Assembly (NCBI GenBank): GCA_963773585.1
Contig: CAVZBR010000005.1
Span: forward strand, 62,001-126,000
Length of the DNA stretch: 64,000 nt
Direction of reading: 5' to 3'
Source: CAVXJN01 sp963773585
GTDB lineage: Bacteria > Pseudomonadota > Gammaproteobacteria > JASBUN01
Shown here: one piece after another, positions 34,845 through 43,633 of the stretch
Layout of the letters: each line of letters opens with the position of its first letter
How positions within the stretch are numbered: the first letter of the stretch is position 1
Translations under genes and position numbers: made by a program
The notes under the pieces: model-generated
Told to the model about the DNA's origin: nothing
What the model saw: the letters and a program-made list of their open reading frames with translations, nothing else
Databases searched by the model: none

Positions 34845-36412
34845 CTGCAACCTGGAATTGCCGTATGAACGTCTACCCCTACCGAACGGTAACCCGCTGC
34901 CTGTTGCTCGCCGGGTTGATCGGTGTCGGTCCGGTGGCGGTCGCCCAAGGAAGCAGCGCCGCTGCCGGGGGAACCGCAATCGGCAGCGGCGGCGCATCGG
35001 CTGTGGAAGGTTCAGCTTCGGGCGCGGTTGGCTCCGCGGGCGGAAGCACGGCAAACGGCTCCACAACCGCCGCCGCGCCAGGCGGGACAGGCGACGGTCT
35101 CGACACGGGCGGTACCGCCACTGGGTCGAACGGCACGGCAGCGCGTCCGAGCGCAGCCACTCTCGATTCGGCGGCACCGGGTTCGTCCACTGGCGCGGGC
35201 ACTGCGCGGAATGCGGGTGCGTCCGGTGCCCCTGGAACCGGGAGCAACCGCGCCGGGTCCGGCGCAGCGTCGACTGCGGGGGGCAGTACGAAGAGCGGCG
35301 GCAACGACAGTTCGTCGCCGCGAACTGGCACGGGCTCGCGGCAGGACATTGTCGGCTCCGGGAATGGCTCGGCGGCGACGAAGAGCAAGCCTGACAAGGC
35401 CGGCCAAGCCGCCACGGACAATGCGGGCGGCGAAGACGCGGCGCCCACGCCCACCGCCAAGGTGCAGGTAACGGCAGCGGCAATGCGCACCTTGAAGGAG
35501 ACCGTGGTTGCCTACGGCCACCTGCAGCCGGATCCCCATGGATTAGTGAACGTGTCGCTGCCCCGCGCCGGCCGCATCGAACAACTGTGGGTGTCGCCGG
35601 GGCAGCGGGTGCGGGCCGGCGACCGCCTGCTGGAGCTACGCACAGCACCGGGCGCGGCGGTGGATTTTGACAAGGCCCAGGCGGCGGTGCGCTATGCCGA
35701 GCAGGATCTGGCAAGCGTGCGGGCCATGTTCAAGGACCACCTCGCCACCCGTGAACAGGTGGCCAAAGCGGAGCAGTCGCTGCGCGACGCCCAGTCTTCC
35801 CTGCAAGCCCAACAGCGCGTCGGTAGCGGTCAGTCTTCCGAAATCGTGAAAGCGCCATTCGACGGCATCGTGACCGCATTGTCGGTGGGCCGCGGACAGC
35901 GGGTGCAGGCGGACGCCACTGCTTTGACCATGGCCCGGCTGGATGCCTTGATCGTGACCCTGGGCGTGGAACCGGAGGAGGCCCTGCGTCTGCGGCCCGG
36001 CGCACCTGTGGTGTTGACGCCGGTGTTCCCGCCGACCACGCGTATCGACAGCCAGGTGGATACGGTCCATGGCATGGTCAATCCGCAGACCCGGCTGATC
36101 GACACCGTGGTGCGGTTTCCGCACAAACCCGATCAGAACGTGGTCCTGGATGAAGACTTGCGCGGCACTATCACGCTGCGCGAACAGCATACCCTGGCGG
36201 TGCCGCGCAGCGCCGTGCTGCGCGACGATCGCGGCAGCTACCTGTTCGTGGTGCGCGACGGCAAGGCACAGCGTGTGCCAGTCGATACCGGGCTGCAGGA
36301 CGAAGACTGGATTGGCGTCAGCGGCGCGCTGCAGACCGGCGACCCGGTGGTGAAGCTGGGGAACTACGAACTCAGCGACGGTATGCCGGTGCGACAGAGC
36401 AGTGGGCAATGA
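34841..36412 (+). CDS. RND efflux adaptor with long Gly/Ala/Ser/Thr-rich extension
   Basis: Membrane fusion protein of the pump. After a signal sequence (ending GPVAVAQG) comes an unusual segment of about 160 residues made almost only of Gly, Ala, Ser, Thr, Asn and Pro. It has no predicted structure. The conserved adaptor follows: VVAYGHLQPDPHGLVNVSLP, a short hairpin with REQVAKAEQSLRDAQSSLQAQ, and VKAPFDGIVTALSVGRGQRV. The extension could span periplasm or peptidoglycan, or be a cell-wall-facing linker. The start at 34841 overlaps the previous stop; ATG 34865 is an alternative. Confidence 0.88.
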   Translation: MTATWNCRMNVYPYRTVTRCLLLAGLIGVGPVAVAQGSSAAAGGTAIGSGGASAVEGSASGAVGSAGGSTANGSTTAAAPGGTGDGLDTGGTATGSNGTAARPSAATLDSAAPGSSTGAGTARNAGASGAPGTGSNRAGSGAASTAGGSTKSGGNDSSSPRTGTGSRQDIVGSGNGSAATKSKPDKAGQAATDNAGGEDAAPTPTAKVQVTAAAMRTLKETVVAYGHLQPDPHGLVNVSLPRAGRIEQLWVSPGQRVRAGDRLLELRTAPGAAVDFDKAQAAVRYAEQDLASVRAMFKDHLATREQVAKAEQSLRDAQSSLQAQQRVGSGQSSEIVKAPFDGIVTALSVGRGQRVQADATALTMARLDALIVTLGVEPEEALRLRPGAPVVLTPVFPPTTRIDSQVDTVHGMVNPQTRLIDTVVRFPHKPDQNVVLDEDLRGTITLREQHTLAVPRSAVLRDDRGSYLFVVRDGKAQRVPVDTGLQDEDWIGVSGALQTGDPVVKLGNYELSDGMPVRQSSGQ

Positions 36413-39400
36413 CGGTAGCGGCCTGGGGTGCGCGCCATCGACGCTCGATTCTGCTGCTGCTGGCGCTGCTGGCGTTGGGCGGCGGCGCCGCAGCGCTGAA
36501 GTTGCCCGTGGCGCTGTTTCCCCACGTGGATTTCCCGCGCATCGTAGTGCAACTGGAAGCCGGTGACCGCCCGGCCGAGCAGATGGTGATCGCCATCACC
36601 AGACCGGCGGAGCAAGCGGTGCGTTCGGTGCCCGCGGTGCGGGAGATCCGTTCCACCACCAGCCGCGGCAGCGCGGAGTTGTCGATCAATTTCGATTGGG
36701 GCAGCGATATGCCCCAGGCGCTGTTGCAAGTGGAATCAGCAGTCAATCAAGTCTTGCCATCACTGCCGAAAGGCACCAGTTTCAGCGCCCGGCGCATGGA
36801 CCCGACCGTGTTTCCGGTGGCCGCCTATAGCTTGACGTCGGATTCGGTGAGTCAGGTCAAGTTGCGCGATCTCGCCCGCTACCAACTGTTGCCGGCGTTG
36901 TCGGCCATCGACGGCGTTGCCCATATCGGTATCCAAGGTGGCGAGGTAGCCGAGTATCGCGTCGATGTCGATCCGGCGCAGTTGCAAGCCTACGGTCTGG
37001 CGCTGGATGACGTGGTGAAAGTGCTGTCCGCCGCCAACGTCCTGCAGGCCGTGGGGCGTCTCGAGGACCACTACAAACTGTTCCTGATGCTGTCCGACAC
37101 GCGTCTGCAGAACCTGGCGGATATTCGCGATACGGTCATTCGCAGCGGCGACAACGGTCTGGTGCGGCTGGCGGATATCGCTACCGTGCGCGCCGCAAGC
37201 AAGCCCCAGTGGCTGCGGGTGACCGCCGATGGCCAGGATGCCGTGTCGGTGGCGGTGTATCAGCAGCCCGGCGGCAACACCGTGGCCATCGTCAAGGCGG
37301 TGCAGGCGAAACTCAAGCAATATCGAGACAAACTGCCTGCCGATGTCAAGGTCAGCACCTGGTACAACCAGGCAAAGCTGATCACGGCGTCCGCCGCCAG
37401 CGTGCGCGATGCGATTCTCATCGGTGTGGTCCTGGCGGCGCTGGTGCTGTTGCTGTTCCTGCGCAGCCTGCGCATTACGTTGGTTGCCATTCTGGTGGTA
37501 CCGGCGGTGCTCGCCACCACGGTGCTGCTGCTGTACGTGCTGCACATGAGCTTCAACATCATGACCCTGGGCGGTATGGCCGCGGCCGTCGGGCTGATTG
37601 TCGACGATGCCATCGTCATGATCGAACACATCGTGCGCCGCTTCCGTGACGGCGGCGGCAGCCGCCACGACCTGGTGCGCGCGGCGGCGCGTGAATTCAC
37701 CCATCCGCTGACCGGCTCGTCGGCGGCCACGATCATCATTTTTCTGCCTCTCGCGTTCTTGAGCGGTGTCACTGGGGCGTTTTTCAAGGCGTTGTCGTTG
37801 ACCATGGCCAGTGCCCTGGCGATCTCCTATCTGATCGCCTGGTTGGGCGTGCCGCTGTTGGCTGATCATCTGTTGCGGCCCGGAAAGGATGACCGCCAAC
37901 ACGAAGGCCGCATGTCGCGCGCCGTCAATCAGCGCTACCGTAATCTGCTGGCGCGTCTGATGCGCCAGCCGTGGTGGTTATTGGTGGCGCTGGTGCCGTT
38001 CATCGCCGCCGGATACATGGGCTATCGACAGGTCGGGTCCGGATTCATGCCCAGCATCGACGAAGGCGGTTTCGTCCTGGACTACCGGGCGCTGCCCGGG
38101 ACGTCACTGACGGAAACCGATCGCCTGCTGCGCCAGGTTGAGGCGCTGATTCAAAACACCCCCGACGTGCAGTCCTATTCGCGACGCACCGGCGCGCAGT
38201 TGGGCGGTGGGCTGACGGAAGCCAACGAAGGCGACTTTTTCATTCGGTTGAAACCGTTTCCGCGGCGCGGTGTCGAGGCTGTGATGGATGATCTGCGCAA
38301 CCGTGTGCAGGCGCGGGTGCCTGGCCTGGACATCGAAATGGCGCAACTGATGGAGGACTTGATTGGCGATCTTACCGCCGTGCCGCAGCCCATCGAAATC
38401 AAACTCTACGGCGACGACATGAACAGCCTTTTGAACACCGCGCCGAAAGTGGCCGATGCGATTCGCAAAGTATCCGGGGTGGTGGAAGTTCGCAACGGCG
38501 TCGTGCTGGCAGGGGATGCGCTGAAGGTGCAGGTCGATCGCGCCAAGGCCGCGCTGGAGGGCATCGATCCCGACGCCGTCAGTCAGCAGCTGGATGCCTA
38601 TTTCTCCGGCACCGTCACCACCGAAGTACAGCAGGGTATCAAACTGGTCGGCATCCGCGTGTGGGTGCCGAAACAATTGCGCAGCCGCGAAGAGCAGGTC
38701 GAAGCGATGCGGCTTCGCGCCGCGGACGGACACCGGTTTCCGCTCGGACGAATCGCCAAAGTCCATACCGTGACGGGACAGCCGCAAATCACCCGCGACA
38801 ATCTCAAGCGAATGGTCGCTGTGACCGGGCGCATCAGCGGCCGCGATCTGGGATCGACCATCCAGGACGTGCAGCAGGTATTGAACAAGCAGAACTTGAT
38901 TCCGAAGTCGATGACCTATGAACTGGGCGGTCTGTATAAACAGCAGCAGATCGCCTTTCATGGGCTGATTGCGGTCATGATCGCCGCCGTCGCGCTGGTA
39001 TTCGTGTTGCTGCTGTTTTTATACGAACGCTTTCGGATTGCGCTGGCAATCATGGGCATGCCGTTGCTGGCGATGTTGGCGGTATTCGTCGGCCTATGGC
39101 TCACCGGCATCGAACTGAACATCACCGCTATGATGGGTATGACCATGGTGGTAGGCATCGTAACCGAGGTGGCGGTGTTCTACTTCTCCGAATACCAGGC
39201 GCTGTTGAAAGGCGGCGCTTCGCCGTTTACCGCGCTCACCGACGCAGGCGTCAATCGCATGCGGCCCATTGCCATGACCACCCTGGCGGCGATCCTGGCG
39301 TTGCTGCCGCTGGCCTTGAGCCTCGGCCAAGGCGCGGGCATGCAACAACCGTTGGCGGTCGCGATCATTTCCGGCTTGCTGGTGCAAATGCCCCTGGTGT

Positions 39401-39480
39401 TGTTGTTGATGCCGGTGTTGTACGGCCGACTGATCCACGTAAAAGGGCGACCAACCGATCCGCCGCGGGAGGCGGCTTGA
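36409..39480 (+). CDS. efflux RND transporter permease
   Basis: 1023-aa proton-driven pump with the RND architecture: TM1, a large periplasmic loop, TM2-6, then a repeat. The proton-relay Asp pair is in GLIVDDAIVMIEHIVRRF, and KRMVAVTGRISGRDLGS and GMTMVVGIVTEVAVFYFSEY are second-half landmarks. Asp-Asp rather than the metal-type pattern of CusA favours an organic or multidrug-type substrate, but this is not decisive. It overlaps the adaptor stop by 4 bp, forming an operon with it and the channel gene. Confidence 0.92.
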   Translation: MTVAAWGARHRRSILLLLALLALGGGAAALKLPVALFPHVDFPRIVVQLEAGDRPAEQMVIAITRPAEQAVRSVPAVREIRSTTSRGSAELSINFDWGSDMPQALLQVESAVNQVLPSLPKGTSFSARRMDPTVFPVAAYSLTSDSVSQVKLRDLARYQLLPALSAIDGVAHIGIQGGEVAEYRVDVDPAQLQAYGLALDDVVKVLSAANVLQAVGRLEDHYKLFLMLSDTRLQNLADIRDTVIRSGDNGLVRLADIATVRAASKPQWLRVTADGQDAVSVAVYQQPGGNTVAIVKAVQAKLKQYRDKLPADVKVSTWYNQAKLITASAASVRDAILIGVVLAALVLLLFLRSLRITLVAILVVPAVLATTVLLLYVLHMSFNIMTLGGMAAAVGLIVDDAIVMIEHIVRRFRDGGGSRHDLVRAAAREFTHPLTGSSAATIIIFLPLAFLSGVTGAFFKALSLTMASALAISYLIAWLGVPLLADHLLRPGKDDRQHEGRMSRAVNQRYRNLLARLMRQPWWLLVALVPFIAAGYMGYRQVGSGFMPSIDEGGFVLDYRALPGTSLTETDRLLRQVEALIQNTPDVQSYSRRTGAQLGGGLTEANEGDFFIRLKPFPRRGVEAVMDDLRNRVQARVPGLDIEMAQLMEDLIGDLTAVPQPIEIKLYGDDMNSLLNTAPKVADAIRKVSGVVEVRNGVVLAGDALKVQVDRAKAALEGIDPDAVSQQLDAYFSGTVTTEVQQGIKLVGIRVWVPKQLRSREEQVEAMRLRAADGHRFPLGRIAKVHTVTGQPQITRDNLKRMVAVTGRISGRDLGSTIQDVQQVLNKQNLIPKSMTYELGGLYKQQQIAFHGLIAVMIAAVALVFVLLLFLYERFRIALAIMGMPLLAMLAVFVGLWLTGIELNITAMMGMTMVVGIVTEVAVFYFSEYQALLKGGASPFTALTDAGVNRMRPIAMTTLAAILALLPLALSLGQGAGMQQPLAVAIISGLLVQMPLVLLLMPVLYGRLIHVKGRPTDPPREAA

Positions 39481-39607
39481 GGGTGGACGTGTCACTGGCC
39501 GTTGGAGCGAACATGCAGTTTCACTGCACGCGCGGTCCGCGTCGTGCTTTCCGATGCCGTCGGTTTTGCAATCGATGGTAATGCAGTCCCACTCAGGAGA
39601 TCGATAC

Positions 39608-40261
39608 ATGGCCGCCATCATCCATAAGGGGCGTCCGCTGCTTTTGGTAGCTGCGATATCTTTCGGTACGTTTGTGGTCGATGTTCCGGTCAGTCAGGCC
39701 GGTTCAGGCCCATTCGGCATCGATCATAAAGTGACCTACGACGACAGCGGTATCTACAAGCGCGACATTCAGAAGAATTTGATCGTGGGTCTGGCGGTGG
39801 GCGAGGTCGCCGGCGCACTCTGGGAGGGCAACGACACGCGCTTCGGCCATACGCTGTGGCAATCCATCGATGCGACGTTGATCGGGACGGCAGCCAGCGC
39901 GGCGGGAAAGGTGATCTTTACCCGCGCCCGGCCGAGTCAAAGCGACGATCCCAATGATTTCTTTCAGGGCGGCCATCATTACAGCTTTCCGAGCGGCGAG
40001 GTGACTGCGATCGCCGCGATGGTGACGCCGATCGTGGCCGAGTATCGCCATGACGATCCTTGGGTGTACGCCCTCGAAGCTCTGCCGCTATATGATGCTA
40101 TCGCGCGTGTGAAAGTAAACGGGCATTGGCAAAGCGATGTGCTGGTGGGATGGGCCCTGGGTACTGCAGCCGGCTTGTATGCTCACGGACGGGAACAGCC
40201 TCTGACCCTCAAAGTATTGCCGGACGGGGTCGCGGTCGGACTTCATAAACGGTTCAATTGA
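39608..40261 (+). CDS. PAP2-family phosphatase
   Basis: 217-aa exported or membrane-anchored acid phosphatase/lipid phosphatase. The three motifs are KVIFTRARPS (KxxxxxxRP), SFPSGE (PSGH variant with Glu in place of His) and RVKVNGHWQSDVLVG (SRxxxxxHxxxD variant). The first has the residues for phosphate binding and the third keeps the catalytic His. The changed SGE in motif 2 is a departure from the usual SGH. A signal peptide precedes position 30. GGAGA stands before ATG 39608. Confidence 0.8.
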   Translation: MAAIIHKGRPLLLVAAISFGTFVVDVPVSQAGSGPFGIDHKVTYDDSGIYKRDIQKNLIVGLAVGEVAGALWEGNDTRFGHTLWQSIDATLIGTAASAAGKVIFTRARPSQSDDPNDFFQGGHHYSFPSGEVTAIAAMVTPIVAEYRHDDPWVYALEALPLYDAIARVKVNGHWQSDVLVGWALGTAAGLYAHGREQPLTLKVLPDGVAVGLHKRFN

Positions 40262-40461
40262 CAAGGGAATGCAGGCCTATCTGGGCCGGTGGGCACGACT
40301 CGAGTGGCCTACGGCCCATCGAGCGGCCGCTGCGGTTCCGGCGCCGTGGAAAACAATAGCAACAAAACAATGGCCTGTATAGTATATCAAGAGTTTACAT
40401 GAGCTTTGACTAGAAAACATTTTTGCGGCCCTATTGTATGGGGGCGGGTTTGTTATTAAGA

Positions 40462-40482
40462 TTGCGAATGATTTGCATTCAT
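40462..40482 (+). promoter_or_regulatory. Fur-like box upstream of feoA
   Basis: TTGCGAATGATTTGCATTCA is a 19-21-bp imperfect palindrome with the GAATGATT/GCATTC arms typical of Fur operators. It ends 24 bp before the GTG of feoA. It points to iron repression of feoAB. Confidence 0.6.
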
Positions 40483-40506
40483 AGTCGCTGCCATAGGAAT
40501 CCAGCC

Positions 40507-40743
40507 GTGTCCAGTTGCGCTCTTTCCACCCTCACCGCAGGTCAACGCGGGCGTATCGAAGCCATCGTCGCCGACGATGCGGTTCGCCAGCGCATGCAAG
40601 CCATGGGCTTGCGCACCGGGCGCGAAGCCTTTGTCGTTCGCGCATCGCGTTTGGGTGGTCCCATCCAGGTTCGCATCGGAAGTGTCAGTCTGATCCTGCG
40701 CCGCGCAGACGCGGCCATGGTCGAGGTCGCCCTCGCCGGATGA
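40507..40743 (+). CDS. feoA: ferrous iron transport protein A
   Basis: 78-aa SH3-like cytosolic protein that assists FeoB. LSTLTAGQRGRIEAIVADDAVRQRMQAMGLRTGREAFVV and the closing RIGSVSLILRRADAAMVEV fit FeoA along the whole length. Start GTG at 40507. The longer upstream frame runs over the Fur box and is rejected. The stop overlaps the feoB start by ATGA. Confidence 0.9.
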   Translation: MSSCALSTLTAGQRGRIEAIVADDAVRQRMQAMGLRTGREAFVVRASRLGGPIQVRIGSVSLILRRADAAMVEVALAG

Positions 40744-42527
40744 AACGCATCGCCCTGGTGGGCATGCCCAACACCGGCAAGTCCACCTTCTTCAACCGCA
40801 TTACAGGCGCCAACGCCAAGGTTGGCAACTGGCCCGGTGTCACCGTCGACTTGCTGGCCGCGAAAGTGATTCTCGGCGCACAAGCGGTCGAAGTCATCGA
40901 CCTGCCGGGAATCTACGACTTGCACGGCTATTCCGAGGATGAAGGTGTCGTGCGCCGATTCCTGGAAAACAATCCAGTGGACCTGGTGTGCATCGTCCTC
41001 AATTCCACCCAACTCGATCATCAATTGGCGCTCGCGTTGCAATTGCGCAATCTCGGCCTGAATACCGTGCTGTTGCTCAACATGGCGGACGAGGCGCGGC
41101 AGTTGGGTGTGCGGATCGAAACCGAAGGACTCGCACGGGCGCTCGGATGTCCGGTGTGGTTGATCAGCGCGCGCGTCGGTACCGGGCTGGTCGAAGCCAA
41201 ACAAGCTTTGGCCAACGGGCTAGAGGCCGGTCACGAATATACCTTGGATGCGCTGCGCGCGAAGCTGAAGCATCACGACGACGCCGTGCCTGAAGCCGAG
41301 GCGTTGCTCAGTGCGCATGTGGACATGCCCCTGGTGATGGAGCGGCGCACTTCGGAACGTTTGGACAGAGTGCTGCTGCAACCGTGGTTGGGGCTGCCGT
41401 TGTTCTTCCTGGCCATGTTTCTGGTGTTTCAGGCGGTCTATACGCTGGGGGCGCCATTGCAGGACGGGGTCGCCTGGATCCTGGATCAGTTCCGCGACTT
41501 CGCCTTGGTGCCGCTCAAGGGCATACTCGCCGCGCCGGTGTACGGTCTGCTGGTCGAAGGCGTTTACGACGGCGTCGCCACCGTCGCCTCGTTCGTACCG
41601 GTCATTATTCTGTTCTTTTTCGCCATGGCCCTGGTGGAAGACACCGGATATCTGTCGCGCGCGGCGTTTTTGACCGACGCGTTGATGTCGCGCTTCGGTC
41701 TCGACGGACGCGGTTTCGTGATGATGCTGATGGGGTTCGGTTGCAACGTCCCGGCCTTGATGGGCACACGGGTCATGCGCAGCAGGCCGCTACGGCTGCT
41801 GACCATGTTGGTCATTCCGTTTTCGTTGTGCTCGGCGCGATTACAAGTATTCGTGTTCATGACCACGGCGCTGTTCACGGCCCGGCAGGCGCCAGTGGTG
41901 CTGTTCAGTTTATATGTGGTGAGTTTTGTCGCCGCGCTGGGCAGCGCGTTTCTGCTGCGCCGGCGTCTGCACAGCAACGAACCGTTCGTGCTCGAGTTGC
42001 CGCCGTACCGACTGCCGACCCTGCGCCAAGTATTGCTGCGCGGCTGGCACGAAGTGAGCCATTTCCTGCGCCGCGCGACCAACTTCATCATCGTCGGCGT
42101 AGTGCTGGTCTGGTTGTTGACCCATTACCCGGTGGGCGATCCCCCCGGTGGTCCGCAAAGTTTCGCCGGCATGCTCGGCAATTTCCTGCAGCCGCTATTG
42201 TCGCCAATCGGCATCGGTGCACAAATGGCGGTGGTGCTGGTGTTTGGCTTCGTCGCCAAGGAGATCGTCATCGGTTCCCTGGTGGCGATGACCGGTCTGC
42301 AGGGTGCCGATTTGCTGCACTACCTCGGTCAGAACATGGACTGGGTGCACGGCTTCAGTTTCATGCTGTTTGTGTTGTTGTACACCCCTTGTTTGTCAAC
42401 GGTGGCGACCATGCGCAACGAATCCCGCAGCCTCGCGTTCACGAGCGCGAGTGTGCTCTGGGCGCTCGGCCTGGCGTGGGCGAGCAGTTTCGTGTTCTTC
42501 CAAGGTGCGCGCCTGCTCGGGTTTTGA
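40740..42527 (+). CDS. feoB: ferrous iron transporter B
   Basis: Inner-membrane Fe2+ importer of 595 aa, somewhat short for the family because the helical spacer and termini are compact. The N-terminal GTPase has G1 GMPNTGKS (8-15), G2 NWPGVTV, G3 DLPG and G4 NMAD. About eight membrane helices follow, with two Gate regions; GFGCNVPALMGTR and YTPCLSTVATM contain the conserved Cys residues. It is coupled to feoA and likely Fur-controlled. No feoC is seen downstream. Confidence 0.94.
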   Translation: MKRIALVGMPNTGKSTFFNRITGANAKVGNWPGVTVDLLAAKVILGAQAVEVIDLPGIYDLHGYSEDEGVVRRFLENNPVDLVCIVLNSTQLDHQLALALQLRNLGLNTVLLLNMADEARQLGVRIETEGLARALGCPVWLISARVGTGLVEAKQALANGLEAGHEYTLDALRAKLKHHDDAVPEAEALLSAHVDMPLVMERRTSERLDRVLLQPWLGLPLFFLAMFLVFQAVYTLGAPLQDGVAWILDQFRDFALVPLKGILAAPVYGLLVEGVYDGVATVASFVPVIILFFFAMALVEDTGYLSRAAFLTDALMSRFGLDGRGFVMMLMGFGCNVPALMGTRVMRSRPLRLLTMLVIPFSLCSARLQVFVFMTTALFTARQAPVVLFSLYVVSFVAALGSAFLLRRRLHSNEPFVLELPPYRLPTLRQVLLRGWHEVSHFLRRATNFIIVGVVLVWLLTHYPVGDPPGGPQSFAGMLGNFLQPLLSPIGIGAQMAVVLVFGFVAKEIVIGSLVAMTGLQGADLLHYLGQNMDWVHGFSFMLFVLLYTPCLSTVATMRNESRSLAFTSASVLWALGLAWASSFVFFQGARLLGF

Positions 42528-42694
42528 GTTCGATTGCAGCGGGCTTTTCATGGTCACGTCAGGCAGCAACACGTCGTGGTAGCCGATGCGCCGGTTCGGG
42601 AACGGGGCGATGTCCGGCGCGCACGCTGCATGGAGCTGCTCGATGGGTGATGTGGGCCAGGTTTCGGAGTCCTGGCCCACTCCGTGCACCGCGG

Positions 42695-43081
42695 TCAGTT
42701 TGCGCCTTCTCCGCGCTCGTCTTCTGGCTCGGACCCTTCGCCGTGCTCGTGCGCATGCTCAGCCCGCATTTCACGAGCCTCCGCCTGACTGGACTCGACC
42801 TTGTTCTCCACGACTTTGCCGGTCATGGCATCGATTCCCACTTCGCGTATTCCGGATTTGGTCTGAATGTCGAACGAGTAACGTAAACGCGAACCAGAGC
42901 CTTCCTTCTCCAATTCCGCGTCTTTGATGTTGCCGGGAGCTAGTTGAAGCGCGTGGGAACGCGCCTGTTCCATCGTGATTTTGGCGTCCTTCGCGTACTG
43001 TTCGCCGACGTATGCATAGGCCGTCGCCGTGCACAGCAGCGCGGCGCTGGCAACCGTAATCAGCGTAGACTTAATATGCAT
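42695..43081 (-). CDS. PepSY-domain periplasmic protein
   Basis: 128 aa with a clear signal peptide (residues 1-22, ending ATAYA). One PepSY domain follows (ITMEQARSHALQLAPGNIKDAELEKE..YSFDIQTKSGIREVGIDAMTGKVVENK), then a highly charged tail rich in His, Glu and Asp. The tail may bind metals. PepSY proteins often belong to the regulons of QseB/PmrA-type systems. A TAAG-type box lies upstream. Strong ribosome site GGAGGTG before ATG 43081. Confidence 0.88.
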   Translation of the reverse strand: MHIKSTLITVASAALLCTATAYAYVGEQYAKDAKITMEQARSHALQLAPGNIKDAELEKEGSGSRLRYSFDIQTKSGIREVGIDAMTGKVVENKVESSQAEAREMRAEHAHEHGEGSEPEDERGEGAN

Positions 43082-43185
43082 AATCACCTCCTGCTTTGTG
43101 TTTCGGAAAGATTTCGTTGGCACGGAATTCCAGTCCCGCATTGAATAGGCTAGTCGTTGGGTTGTTACCGGCTGGTGGACGGAAC

Positions 43186-43201
43186 CTTACGGTTCGTTAA
43201 G
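43186..43201. promoter_or_regulatory. TAAG-type box upstream of the PepSY gene
   Basis: CTTACGGTTCGTTAAG contains two half-sites at 11-bp period and shares GTTCG(T/C)TAAG with the box in front of the efflux operon (33392-33401). It lies between the divergent PepSY and DUF488 genes, so the regulated gene is not certain. Confidence 0.4.
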
Positions 43202-43270
43202 ATTCGAAGTGTAGGAAGCGCGTATATTTTCGTTCCGCGGGTGCATTAGATTGCGATAGGTGGATGTGAC

Positions 43271-43630
43271 GTGGCGATTGACCGCAAACGTGTGTATGAA
43301 CCAGCCGGCGCGGGAGATGGGTACCGGGTGTTGGTGGATCGTCTTTGGCCGCGCGGTTTGTCAAAGGATCGCGCCCACGTCGATGCGTGGTTGAAGGAGA
43401 TTGCGCCGTCCGACGCACTGCGCAAGTGGTTTCATGCCAACAGCGACTGCTGGGGCGAGTTTCGGCGACGGTATCTCGCTGAGTTGAAGCGACATCGAGC
43501 CGAACTTCGGGAACTTTCGCAGCGCGCACAGAAGGGCCGTGTGACATTGTTGTACGCCAGCCGCGATGCCGATCACAATCAGGCAGTAGTGATCCAACAA
43601 TACTTGAAGATGTTGGGGCGAGGTCAATGA
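43271..43630 (+). CDS. DUF488 family protein
   Basis: 119 aa. KRVYEPAGAGDGYRVLVDRLWPRGLSKDRAHVDAWLKEIAPS is the conserved core of the YeaO/DUF488 family. A C-terminal TLLYASRDADHNQAVVIQQYL strand-helix completes it. Function is unknown, although members look like small enzymes with conserved Arg and Asp residues. The start is GTG at 43271. The stop is 3 bp from that of imuB on the other strand. Confidence 0.85.
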   Translation: MAIDRKRVYEPAGAGDGYRVLVDRLWPRGLSKDRAHVDAWLKEIAPSDALRKWFHANSDCWGEFRRRYLAELKRHRAELRELSQRAQKGRVTLLYASRDADHNQAVVIQQYLKMLGRGQ

Positions 43631-43633
43631 GGC

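Noticed and set aside
41384..42886. 500-codon open frame on the plus strand in another frame of feoB
   Set aside because: feoB is unambiguous. The overlapping frame has Arg/Gly-rich, motif-free sequence.
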